Part shown: positions 48,171 to 56,452 of the stretch, in pieces | How positions within the stretch are numbered: position 1 is the first letter of the stretch | Layout of the letters: the number at the start of each line of letters is the position of its first letter | Assembly (NCBI GenBank): GCA_951813625.1 | Contig: CATOTS010000018.1 | Coordinates: 1 to 64,000, forward strand | DNA from: an uncultured Caldilineaceae bacterium | GTDB lineage: Bacteria > Chloroflexota > Anaerolineae > Caldilineales > Caldilineaceae | DNA: 64,000 bases | Direction: 5' to 3' | Notes under the pieces: generated by a model | What the model was told of the DNA's origin: nothing | What the model saw: only the letters and a program-made list of their open reading frames with translations | Databases searched by the model: none | Made by a program: the position numbers and the translations under genes

Positions 48171-48230
48171 CCCGACCTGACCGGACTTCACCGGACCTGA
48201 CCGGACCTTACAGGACTTCGCTCGACTTCG
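48171..48230 (+). repeat. Six-unit 10-bp tandem array (CCGGACYTNA type)
   Basis: Six adjacent 10-base units in register: CCCGACCTGA, CCGGACTTCA, CCGGACCTGA, CCGGACCTTA, CAGGACTTCG, CTCGACTTCG. GAC is invariant at positions 4-6. The period matches one helical turn. Confidence 0.85.
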
Positions 48231-48596
48231 GCCGCGCAAAAAAGGAACTTGAGACACCTGACAACCTTGACTGACCTCACATCACAAACACCCAGCCGCC
48301 GCCAACCCGGCAGCACACACGAATGAACCGCCACAACGACCTGCCCATGACGCAAGAAGGCAAGATAAGGCGAAATCCAGTGCAAGAGCGTTCCAACCAT
48401 GCTACGCTGTCAACATCATGCAAATCTGTCCACCCGACCCGGCCCTATACGCTCCCAAAAGCAGCTGCCCCAGATTCCTGCTACAATTCCTGCTACGCTG
48501 CAAATGTCATGCAATTCAAACCACCACATTCTGCCCGAAATACGCCCGAGTTACCGCCGATCCCGGCGCCCGACACCCCTCCCGCAAGAAAAAAAA

Positions 48597-48636
48597 TTGG
48601 ACGACATTGGGCTATATTGGCCGACATTGGACGACA
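48597..48636 (+). repeat. Four-unit 10-bp tandem array (TTGGACGACA type)
   Basis: Four adjacent 10-base units: TTGGACGACA, TTGGGCTATA, TTGGCCGACA, TTGGACGACA, preceded by an A8 run. The period equals that of the other array but the sequence is unrelated. Confidence 0.8.
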
Positions 48637-49198
48637 TGAGTCGACGTATTTTGCCAAAAACGAGAGGACTTCGGCCCCAAGAGACAATGGAGCCAGACGA
48701 CCGCCATGGCAGGTCTTCAGAAACGCAAATCTTGCCACCAGCGGCTGCACGAACCAGGACAGTTCTGCCAGGTTGAGAACGTCGAATCGCTCGGTCTTAC
48801 CAGGGAAACTGCTTGGAAACTGGAAGGCACCCGATTGAAGCCAAGTGCTTCCACACGCCGCCTGCAAAGGTGTGGCGACTGAAATTCCAGGATGCGACTG
48901 TTGCCAAAGGTCATGGCATCAAAAGGGACCCAAAGCAGAATTGTAAAATTGGCGGCTCCCATGACTAGAAGCCGACTGAATTTGACGACTGACTGCCTGT
49001 GTTGTGACGGATTTTCGCAATCATTGGGCAGACTGACACCGATTCCCACCGAAATTCACATTCTTATGTTCGAAATCCCGGCGGAAATGGTCTACAGATT
49101 TAGATGCGATTGCTCTGACCTTGAGAGCAGACTGCCTGTTTCTGCGCGTGGGTTGTCACCTGCCGATCTGAACAACAGTCCCGAAGAGGGTTAAAGGC

Positions 49199-51403
49199 GT
49201 GGCGGCGATCAGCAAAACCGACTCACCTCCAACGCTGCTCCTTTCCGCCATTGCCGCGGCAGGCCTGGCGGTTATCGTCGCTGGAATTTACCTTTTCCCA
49301 TTGATGATCGATGAGGCCTATATCACCTACAGCCATGCGCGCAATTTCGCGCGCAGCGGCCGCCTCGTTCACCATCTGACGAACCCGCATTTCAGCGTCA
49401 GCTCTCCCCTGTACGCGGCGCTGCTGGGCATCGGCGGCAGGCTGGGATTCGACATTCCGGCATTGAGCAAAGTGCTGAGCGCGGCCAGCATATTCGGGTC
49501 AAGCGCGTATCTGACGCTGCTCTGCTACCGGCACAATCTGCGATGGGCTGCAGTTACTTCCGGCCTTCTCCTGGCCGCCTCTCCCGCACTGTGGTTGACG
49601 CTCGGCCTGGAGACCAACTTCCTTCTTCTGCTGGTTCTGGCTGCCCTCTACCATCTCCACCGCGGGCACTATGGAACCGCGGGCCTCCTGACAGCCCTGG
49701 CGGTTCTGACCCGGGCTGAGGGCGTTCTCCTTCCCGGCGTGCTGCTCTTCGTCCACTTTCTTCAATTCGCCCGGCGCAGGGAACTCTCCTTCATGGCGAC
49801 TGCATCTTCGCTGGCGGAAGCTGCAGTCGCGCTTCTATTCGCATGGAAAGCGTTAGATCACTTCGCCCGCGGGGAGTATTTGGGGACCGCAGTCGCGGGG
49901 CTGGTGGCAGCGGTCTCTACACTGATTTTCTTTGCCGTTTCGTCCGGCAAAAAAGTAAATACCCCTGGGAGCGACCCGACGGACCTCTCCCAGCCTGCTG
50001 TCGCGCGGCCGTCTACTCTCAGGAAGGGGCTCTGGGCATTTTCTGCCGTGCTGATCCCAGCGTTCCTCTATCTGGCCTTCTCCTCTGGCGCGTCCCTGTC
50101 ACCAAGCCAGCAGACGCAGCAAGGCTGGGCCGCCATCGGATTTACCGGATTCAATATTGGGACATCGTTCTTTGAAGGACTGAGGATTATGGTCGAGGGT
50201 TGGCTGGACCAGTCGGGGTGGTACTATCTCTGGCTCCCCTTCCTCTTCTATGGCGCCTTTCGTTTGTCCAAAACCTGCTGGGCCTGGAGCCTATTCTTAT
50301 GGGGCGGCGTCTATTTCGCTGGCGCCGCCTGGTTCGACCTGACCCCGTTCTTCTTTTCCTACACTTTTCTTGCTCCTGCGGCCGCGCTCCTGCCGGGGCT
50401 GACCCTGCAGCGGCTGGCAGAGGCATCGGAAGAGTGGGACACTTTGCGATACTTCCTCCAGGACGCTACCCGCCCGTTTCTGTTTGCGGCGTTTGCATTC
50501 CTGTTCCTCCTTCTCATGTGGCCGCAGCTGCTTTCATTGCGCGCGATGGAAACGGCGCGCCGCGCCGAGGAGCCATCTCGCGTTGTGCAGACCAAGGTCG
50601 CGCCTTTAGGAAGCGGCGACTCTGTCTTCCGCGCCGTTGGAGAGTGGCTAAACGCCAATACGCCGCCCGAGGCAACCGTGGCCGCGAACAATGTCGGCAT
50701 TATCGGATACTACGCGGATCGGGCGATGATCGACTTCCTCGGGAGGCTGCAGCCCGAAGTGGCGCAGGCGCTGCAACGAAGGGACCTGTTCTACGCGATT
50801 CCCCACCTCCTGCCCGACTACATCGTATTGGGCGAGGATCTAGTCATCTTTGACATCTGGCTGAACGGAGACCCCTGGTTCGCAGCACACTACGAATCCG
50901 TCACACGGTTTACCAGTGACCGCCATCAGAAGCTTGGGGGCAATCCGGTGGTAGTCCTCCGGCGCGTTTCTGACACTTTGCCGATGATAGATCGCAGAGC
51001 AGAGCTGGATCTTGTCCGAAGTGGCGGTCTGACGGTGGTAAGTTACGCAGTAGACAGGGAACAGTCGAGACCGGGCGATTGGATGCGCGTTCGACTCGAC
51101 CTGCTTGTAAGCCGCTTTAACGACTCCTACGCGACATGGATGTCCGGCGACCCCGTCTTGAATATCACGACCTATCTCACCAACGCTGACGGAGAAGTCA
51201 TCACCGAGCGCGCCAATTCAGATGTGCTGACAACTTTTCATACCGAACACTGGATCGAAGATGGAATCTCTTCGATCTACACGGCAATACATGTGCCGGA
51301 AGGTCTATCGCCCGGCGCCTATGACCTGTGGGTGCGGCTCAAGAGAGAAGATAGGGACGGCCCAGTGAACAGATTGACCTCTCTGACCGTGGACAACGAC
51401 TGA
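49199..51403 (+). CDS. GT-C-fold membrane glycosyltransferase-like protein, copy 2
   Basis: A 734-residue paralogue of the upstream gene. The first-loop region DEAYITYSHARNFARSGRLV is identical in both, as are FGSS, LTSGLLLA-like segments and the C-terminal GEWL(D/N)ANTP and AMIDxxGxLQ motifs. About 12 hydrophobic segments precede a soluble C-terminal domain (about 480-734) ending in a beta-rich part (SPGAYDLWVRL). GTG start. A role in surface polysaccharide or protein glycosylation is inferred from fold alone. Confidence 0.78.
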   Translation: MAAISKTDSPPTLLLSAIAAAGLAVIVAGIYLFPLMIDEAYITYSHARNFARSGRLVHHLTNPHFSVSSPLYAALLGIGGRLGFDIPALSKVLSAASIFGSSAYLTLLCYRHNLRWAAVTSGLLLAASPALWLTLGLETNFLLLLVLAALYHLHRGHYGTAGLLTALAVLTRAEGVLLPGVLLFVHFLQFARRRELSFMATASSLAEAAVALLFAWKALDHFARGEYLGTAVAGLVAAVSTLIFFAVSSGKKVNTPGSDPTDLSQPAVARPSTLRKGLWAFSAVLIPAFLYLAFSSGASLSPSQQTQQGWAAIGFTGFNIGTSFFEGLRIMVEGWLDQSGWYYLWLPFLFYGAFRLSKTCWAWSLFLWGGVYFAGAAWFDLTPFFFSYTFLAPAAALLPGLTLQRLAEASEEWDTLRYFLQDATRPFLFAAFAFLFLLLMWPQLLSLRAMETARRAEEPSRVVQTKVAPLGSGDSVFRAVGEWLNANTPPEATVAANNVGIIGYYADRAMIDFLGRLQPEVAQALQRRDLFYAIPHLLPDYIVLGEDLVIFDIWLNGDPWFAAHYESVTRFTSDRHQKLGGNPVVVLRRVSDTLPMIDRRAELDLVRSGGLTVVSYAVDREQSRPGDWMRVRLDLLVSRFNDSYATWMSGDPVLNITTYLTNADGEVITERANSDVLTTFHTEHWIEDGISSIYTAIHVPEGLSPGAYDLWVRLKREDRDGPVNRLTSLTVDND

Positions 51404-51464
51404 CAACCGCAGGCCCCTGCCCTGCTGTCCACGACCCACCTTCAAGAACGGTCGCAGGTTCTGT

Positions 51465-52436
51465 TCAATCCACAGATGTAACCAAGTGCAGCGGCTCCAA
51501 CCCCTTGGAGACCCGCTCGACGTTGTTGGCCGCCGCCTCGCCGCGGCGCTGTGCGGTCTCCCTGGTTACGCCGGCAACATGCGGCGTGCAGTAAACGTTG
51601 TCCATCTGCAGCAGCGGGTGCGAGCTTGAAAGCGGCTCGACCGCGAACGCATCCAGTCCCGCGCCCCGGATCTGCCCGCCTTGCAACGCCTCCACCAGCG
51701 CGTCCTCATCCACCAGTAGCCCGCGCGCCACGTTGATCAGCACCGCCGACGACTTCATCAGCTCGAACTGCTCCTTTCCGATCATGTGCCGCGTTTCGGG
51801 TGTGATCGGCGTGTGCAGCGACAGATAGTCGACCTGCGAAATCACCTGCGCCATCTCGCCTGCGCCGCCGAAAAAGGAGACGTGGTGCTCGTCGCGCACC
51901 GACTGCGCGATGTCGGCAGTGTCGATCGCCATGATCTCCATGCCCAGGGCGTGCGCGCGCTTGGCCAGTTCGCGCCCGCTCGCACCCAGCCCGATGAGGC
52001 CGAGCTTCTTGCCCGCCAGTTCGTCGTTCAGCGGCAGGCTGAAGAATTCGGCGCGCATGTTCGCCTGCGACGTGTTGTGGTTCTTGGCGATCAGGAACAT
52101 CAGCGAAAGGGCATGTTCGGCCAGGGCAATTGCGCTGAAGGGGCCGGGCGTGTTGGCGAACGGCATCCCTTTCTCAAGGATATAGGGCACGTCCCAGTGG
52201 TCGACGCCGACCGAGAGTACCTGCCACAGCTTCACGCCGGCCTCGAGCGCCGCGTCGATCATCTCATTGCCGAAGCGCGAACAGGTCACGACCACGCCGA
52301 TACCCTCGAACTGCGGCGCCATCGGCTTGTCGGGATCGAACATTTCGATCGGGTACCGCCCGTCGACCGCCTCGGCAAAGCCGTCGAACCAGTAGTAGTG
52401 GTATTCGGGATCGTAAGGAAGGAATAGGACTCGCAT
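51465..52436 (-). CDS. D-2-hydroxyacid dehydrogenase (NAD)
   Basis: A 323-residue enzyme with GLGASGRELA (NAD binding), catalytic Arg in NVARGLLVDE and catalytic His in TPHVAGVT. A paralogue of the gene at 10784-11770. It is also the intact relative of the decayed fragment at 45269. It starts 115 bases from the aldolase gene upstream and is likely co-transcribed with it, so the pair may cleave and reduce or oxidise a keto-sugar product. Confidence 0.9.
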   Translation of the reverse strand: MRVLFLPYDPEYHYYWFDGFAEAVDGRYPIEMFDPDKPMAPQFEGIGVVVTCSRFGNEMIDAALEAGVKLWQVLSVGVDHWDVPYILEKGMPFANTPGPFSAIALAEHALSLMFLIAKNHNTSQANMRAEFFSLPLNDELAGKKLGLIGLGASGRELAKRAHALGMEIMAIDTADIAQSVRDEHHVSFFGGAGEMAQVISQVDYLSLHTPITPETRHMIGKEQFELMKSSAVLINVARGLLVDEDALVEALQGGQIRGAGLDAFAVEPLSSSHPLLQMDNVYCTPHVAGVTRETAQRRGEAAANNVERVSKGLEPLHLVTSVD

Positions 52437-52550
52437 TGTTTGTACCTTTCTCTGTCCGGTGGAAGTTGGAAAGCGGATTGCGGCGGGCGTGCAACAGAGC
52501 TTCCCTGCTGCACGACGCCGATTTCTGACAGCGAGTCGACAACGACGGCC

Positions 52551-53354
52551 CTACTGCCACGCGGCCGGGAGCTCAAGTTCGGCTGTCGTCTTGCCGTGTT
52601 GAACGATATCGACCAGGGCGGCGGTCATCCTGACGGGATCGGGATTCTGCCAGACATTGCGCCCCAGGGCCACCCCTGCTGCGCCGCAGGCGATGGCGTC
52701 TTCAACCATTTCAAGCGCAGCGCGTATCGTCTCCTTTTTGGGGCCGCCCGCGATCACCACAGGCCTGGGACAGGCGTTCACCAGTGCTTGGAAGGAGTCC
52801 TGGTCGCCCGTGTACGAGACCTTGACGATGTCCGCCCCCAGCTCTGCCCCCGCCCGGGCAGCCAGCAGCTCAACATCGGTTCCCATTTTTTCCAGCGCTT
52901 CGTCGGTTGGGTACATCATCGCCAGGAGGGGCATGCTCCAGCGCGCGCACTGGTCGGCTACAATGCGGGCATTGTTCAGCATATGCCGTTCATGCGGCGA
53001 ACCGACCAGGACCTGCACGGAAACGGCGTCGGCCCCACTGCGGATGGCATTTTCGACACTGCTGATCAACGTGAGCTCGCTGGCAGCGGTAATGCTGTTG
53101 ACGAGGTTGCAGATCGAACCGCATCGGTTCATGTATGCGCTGTAGATGCTCGGCGCCAGACCGGTATTGAAGATGACCGCGCTGGCTCCTCCGGCGACGA
53201 CCTTGCGCACAGTTTCCGAGGGGTCTTCGATGCCGGCGACAGGCCCAAGTATAATGCCATGATCCAGCGGCACGATCACAGTTCTGCCAGTCTCCGGGCT
53301 GATGATGCGGTTGTACCGAATCTGTTTGCCTACATCGATCATTTGCGCCGTCAT
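52551..53354 (-). CDS. DhnA/LsrF-type class I aldolase
   Basis: A 267-residue TIM-barrel aldolase. PLDHGIILGP (about 29-38) is the phosphate-side motif. The Schiff-base lysine is expected in ADIVKVSYTGD (about 176-186). VIAGGPKKE and GVALGRNVWQ form the C-terminal phosphate site. Relatives are archaeal-type fructose-1,6-bisphosphate aldolase, LsrF and the ADH synthase of alternative aromatic biosynthesis. Local context favours a sugar phosphate aldolase. A repeat copy lies upstream, so the promoter may sit in or before it. Confidence 0.88.
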   Translation of the reverse strand: MTAQMIDVGKQIRYNRIISPETGRTVIVPLDHGIILGPVAGIEDPSETVRKVVAGGASAVIFNTGLAPSIYSAYMNRCGSICNLVNSITAASELTLISSVENAIRSGADAVSVQVLVGSPHERHMLNNARIVADQCARWSMPLLAMMYPTDEALEKMGTDVELLAARAGAELGADIVKVSYTGDQDSFQALVNACPRPVVIAGGPKKETIRAALEMVEDAIACGAAGVALGRNVWQNPDPVRMTAALVDIVQHGKTTAELELPAAWQ

Positions 53355-53381
53355 GTCGCCCCCTTTCGATCTTCTCGGTAG

Positions 53382-53687
53382 CTACTCAGCCGCCATCAGT
53401 CTGCGACCCTGAATGAGGCGAGCGAAGCTGTTTTCTCTCTCCTCACTCCTTCTAACTCTCTCTTTATCTTTTTGGGACGGTCGGGCCTGCGGCCCTCCCT
53501 TGTGCGGGGGGAGTCCCCCCGCAACGCCCCCCTCCAAAACCAGCGCTCACCGACGGTACGGCGTCATTCCTGCAGTCCGGCTTATCCAACGTGGCGACTG
53601 CCAACCGAATACGCAATCAGATAATCTGAACGGCCGCGGGGATGAAGCACTGGTCGGGACAAACCCTGTATGTGGCTTAGTAGTTAC
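53382..53687 (+). repeat. 300-bp dispersed repeat, copy B
   Basis: This matches copy A (16535-16837) throughout in the same orientation. Its 21-bp hairpin core (53503-53523) has the same 9-bp stem but loop AGT instead of ACT, which makes the whole core the exact reverse complement of that in copies A and C. The right end contains the stop codon of the leftward propeller gene (53684-53686). Confidence 0.88.
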
Positions 53688-54754
53688 TCTCTTCGATTGA
53701 CTTCCGGCGCGCGTCCGGGCCTGCTGTCGCCCTCAGGCTGACCCCGCCAGATCCCACTCTCCTTCAATCCGGCCAGTACAAATGGGGGCTGCGCGCCGTC
53801 CGCAAACGAAGCCAGCGTCAGCACCGTCTGACCAGCGTCCCAGGTGTGCCAGCACGAGTCGCCGCCGCTTGAAACATAGATGCGGTCTGCAGCGCCGAGG
53901 AGCATCAATGGGTCAGTTTTTTGTTGCGGCAGAAATGTAAGCGCGTTGATTGACCTTCCCGCGCAGGGTGTCTCCATATACTGCCATGTATGTCCGCCAT
54001 CGAGCGACTTCAACAGCATCCCGGCCTCAGTTCCGGCCGCGATCAGGCCGTCGATCTGATAATCGGGCGAGAACGCGATGCTGAGAACCGCATCGTCCTC
54101 ATCGGGAACAGCCGCCTCGCGCCAGGCCAGCCCTCCATTCGGGCTGAAGAAGATGCCGGTCGGCGTACCTGCGAGGACTGTCTGGTCCTGGGCAAAAAGC
54201 GGAGAAATGGCGGTCGCGAAGACCCGCATGTCCAGGAGGCCGAAATGACGCGCCTGCCAGCTGCTGCCGCGATCGAGCGAATGGAGGATGCCGTAGTCGA
54301 GTGTGCCGGCGAACAGTGTTCCGTCCTCGGCGAAGTTGGGCGAAGCAACCATGGAGATCGAATCTATGCCGTCCTGCGGCAGCCGCGCCAGCCTCCACTC
54401 GCTGAGATCGTGGGAGTAGGCGATGCCGCCGGTCGTGCCCAGCAAGGCCCTTGGCCCAGCGGTGGAGAAGGCTGCAAGACAGACGGTCAGCATCGGCAGC
54501 GCGCCGATTGCACCGGGCGCGCGTTGCCAGCTGCGGCAGCTGTCGCGCGAAAAAAAGAGACCTGAATCCGCAGCCGCCAGGGCCAGAGATTCCGGTGACC
54601 CGTGTGCCGCCGCGGCGGCGAAGGCGAACGAACTTACCGACAAGCCACTGCTTTCGCCTTCTATCGGTTGGTCGGTTCCAATCTCCGCGCCGCTCTGGTT
54701 CAGGTGGAATCCTGCCGTCAATTCCCAGACAAGCGCGGTCTCTTCCTGGACCAT
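53684..54754 (-). CDS. Beta-propeller protein with Asp-box (BNR/sortilin-like) repeats
   Basis: A 356-residue cytoplasmic-looking protein with no signal peptide or membrane segment. Asp-box-like S-x-D-x-G-x-x-W turns recur: FSRDSCRSW, YSHDLSEW, HSLDRGSSW, FSPNGGLAW and KSLDGGHTW, with spacing of about 45-55 residues, consistent with a six- or seven-bladed propeller. Each blade also carries an AG(T)-x-x-GI(F) strand. Its ATG lies 37 bases inside the chaperonin gene, so the two are translationally coupled. It has no catalytic sialidase residues that I can see. It may be a binding partner or client of the chaperonin. Confidence 0.78.
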   Translation of the reverse strand: MVQEETALVWELTAGFHLNQSGAEIGTDQPIEGESSGLSVSSFAFAAAAAHGSPESLALAAADSGLFFSRDSCRSWQRAPGAIGALPMLTVCLAAFSTAGPRALLGTTGGIAYSHDLSEWRLARLPQDGIDSISMVASPNFAEDGTLFAGTLDYGILHSLDRGSSWQARHFGLLDMRVFATAISPLFAQDQTVLAGTPTGIFFSPNGGLAWREAAVPDEDDAVLSIAFSPDYQIDGLIAAGTEAGMLLKSLDGGHTWQYMETPCAGRSINALTFLPQQKTDPLMLLGAADRIYVSSGGDSCWHTWDAGQTVLTLASFADGAQPPFVLAGLKESGIWRGQPEGDSRPGRAPEVNRRE

Positions 54755-56361
54755 ACATCATTCTCCAAGCCGGGCGGGTGCACAAGAACCTCGGTTGTCA
54801 GGAGTAGAGCAGCGGCGTGCGCGGCGGTCATGACGGCAGTCTCCAGCACGGCAACCGGGTCGACGATACCCGCCCGCCTCATATCGACAATAGCGGCGGC
54901 GCGCGCGTCGAATCCGTTGCCCTCGGGCGCAGTCTGGACCTGGCCGAGAATCGGCGCCGGCTCAAATCCGGCGTTGGCGGCAATGACGCGCAGGGGTTCT
55001 TCGAGGGCATCTGCCATCACCGCGGCGCCCAAGGTCTCGTCATCTCCCTGACCAGCGCCCCGCAGACCAAGGGCACAACGCGCCAATCCACTGCCGCCGC
55101 CCGGCGCTACGCCTTCGCGCATAGCAGCATGCAGCGCCCTGACCGTCCGCCTGGCCATCCCTAAGCGGCTCTCCTTTTCGGCATCTGTGGCCGCCCCCAC
55201 ATGGAGCGTCGCCGCGCCGCCGAGGAGTTTGGCCAAACGCTTGCGTTGAAGGTTAGCGCTTTCCTCCGTCTCGGCGGCGCGCAGGCTTTTGCGCAGCGTG
55301 CGTATATGTTGGCGCAAGGCATGGGGGTCGCCGCCGCCCGCGACGACGCCGAAGTCGCTGCGCGTCGCCCAGGCGCGGCGCGCGTGCCCCAGATCGGCTG
55401 CCGTCACCGCGCTGGGGCTTTCTCCCGCAGCCTTCAGAAATGGGCGCGCGCCGGTCAGACGCGCCAGGTCTTCGTGCAAATAGGGCAATTCACTGTAAAT
55501 CGCCCCGGCAGTAACGGCCAGGCAGGGCAGGACGCCGGACTGGTGGTTGGACAGGAGCGCGGCCAGCGCCGCTCCGCTGACCTGCTCCACCAGCATGAAG
55601 AGACTTTTCTTGCCGGCTGCCAGTGTCGTTTCCATCAGCGGCAGGATCTCATCTGCCTGTCTAAGGTCCAGGTCACTGATGAAGATGGCCGGATCGTCGT
55701 GGACCGCCTCCCGCTTGGCGATGTCGGTGATCATCGTTGCCGATATCCAGGAACCCGTCCAATAGGAGCCGTCGAAGTACTCCCGCTCCAGACTGCGGCG
55801 CCGGGATTCCAGCACGTTCACATGGCCATCGCCTCCAGTGATGTAGAGGATCTCTCCAAGCAGGTCGGCCATCTCCTCATCATGGCAGATAGCCAGCGCG
55901 CAATCCCTGATCTCCTCCTGCCCGTTCAACGGCCGCGCCTGCGCGCGCAGCGCGGCCGCGGCCGTCTGTGCCGCCCGTTCGAGTTGAGGTCGCAGATGCT
56001 CGGCATGGATACCGGCGGCCAGCAGGCGGCCGCTCGCCCGCACGATGGCTTGAAAGATGACGGCGGCTGTGGCCGCGCCGTCACCGACCCTTTCGTGCAT
56101 CTGCCACAGGCTCTCCCGCAACAGCATGGCGCCCATGTTCTCGTCCCGGTCGCCAAGAGAGACTATCCGCCGCGCGATTGTGCCGCCGTCATCCAGAATC
56201 TCCACTGGTGAGAGGTTCCGAACGGCTTCCACGACGACCGTTCGCGCATTCGGGCCGAGAGTCGGGCGGATGCTGTCAGCCAGTCTTTCCACGCCGGCAA
56301 AGAGCTTCTGCCGCGAGGCCGGCAACAGGACAATCCTCTGAGAGCGGGAAGCGCTGCGCAT
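54718..56361 (-). CDS. Divergent GroEL/Cpn60-like chaperonin lacking the catalytic Asp398
   Basis: A 547-residue Cpn60-family protein (ATG at 56361; a TTG frame extends 14 codons further). It has GroEL-like landmarks: RPTLGPNARTVVV, DDGGTIARRI (Asp52 equivalent), RVGDGAATAAVI (Asp87 equivalent, about Asp94) and GIVDP (Asp495 equivalent). Aligned without gaps to E. coli GroEL from GAAT to EGVxxGGG, the position of Asp398 is Arg (about Arg405). The canonical GDGTTT is GDGAAT, and the Gly-Met tail is absent. So ATP binding is plausible and hydrolysis doubtful. No groES is adjacent. Downstream overlap with a beta-propeller gene. Confidence 0.87.
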   Translation of the reverse strand: MRSASRSQRIVLLPASRQKLFAGVERLADSIRPTLGPNARTVVVEAVRNLSPVEILDDGGTIARRIVSLGDRDENMGAMLLRESLWQMHERVGDGAATAAVIFQAIVRASGRLLAAGIHAEHLRPQLERAAQTAAAALRAQARPLNGQEEIRDCALAICHDEEMADLLGEILYITGGDGHVNVLESRRRSLEREYFDGSYWTGSWISATMITDIAKREAVHDDPAIFISDLDLRQADEILPLMETTLAAGKKSLFMLVEQVSGAALAALLSNHQSGVLPCLAVTAGAIYSELPYLHEDLARLTGARPFLKAAGESPSAVTAADLGHARRAWATRSDFGVVAGGGDPHALRQHIRTLRKSLRAAETEESANLQRKRLAKLLGGAATLHVGAATDAEKESRLGMARRTVRALHAAMREGVAPGGGSGLARCALGLRGAGQGDDETLGAAVMADALEEPLRVIAANAGFEPAPILGQVQTAPEGNGFDARAAAIVDMRRAGIVDPVAVLETAVMTAAHAAALLLTTEVLVHPPGLENDVWSRKRPRLSGN

Positions 56362-56452
56362 AGCAATCAACTCTGCAGGTTGTCTGGCACGGCGCGCCCC
56401 CAATGACGCTGCTCAATCTCGCAGGCCGATACCGCCGACCATCGATCGCGCC

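Larger units (their letters stand above)
47722..49198. other. 1.5-kb non-coding region with tandem arrays between two glycosyltransferase genes
   Basis: No credible gene is seen: the short frames here lack ribosome sites and family features. The plus strand from about 48060 to 48660 is rich in A and C and poor in G and T. It contains two unrelated 10-bp tandem arrays, a 12-bp duplication (ATTCCTGCTACA/G at 48474-48497), and imperfect copies of a roughly 55-bp element at 48071-48125 and 48373-48426, with a weaker partial match near 47958 and a half copy near 48489. Confidence 0.6.

Noticed and set aside
48323..48838. A 171-codon frame and other short frames between the two GT-C genes
   Set aside because: They overlap each other in several frames, lack ribosome sites and run through tandem DNA arrays. 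No family features.
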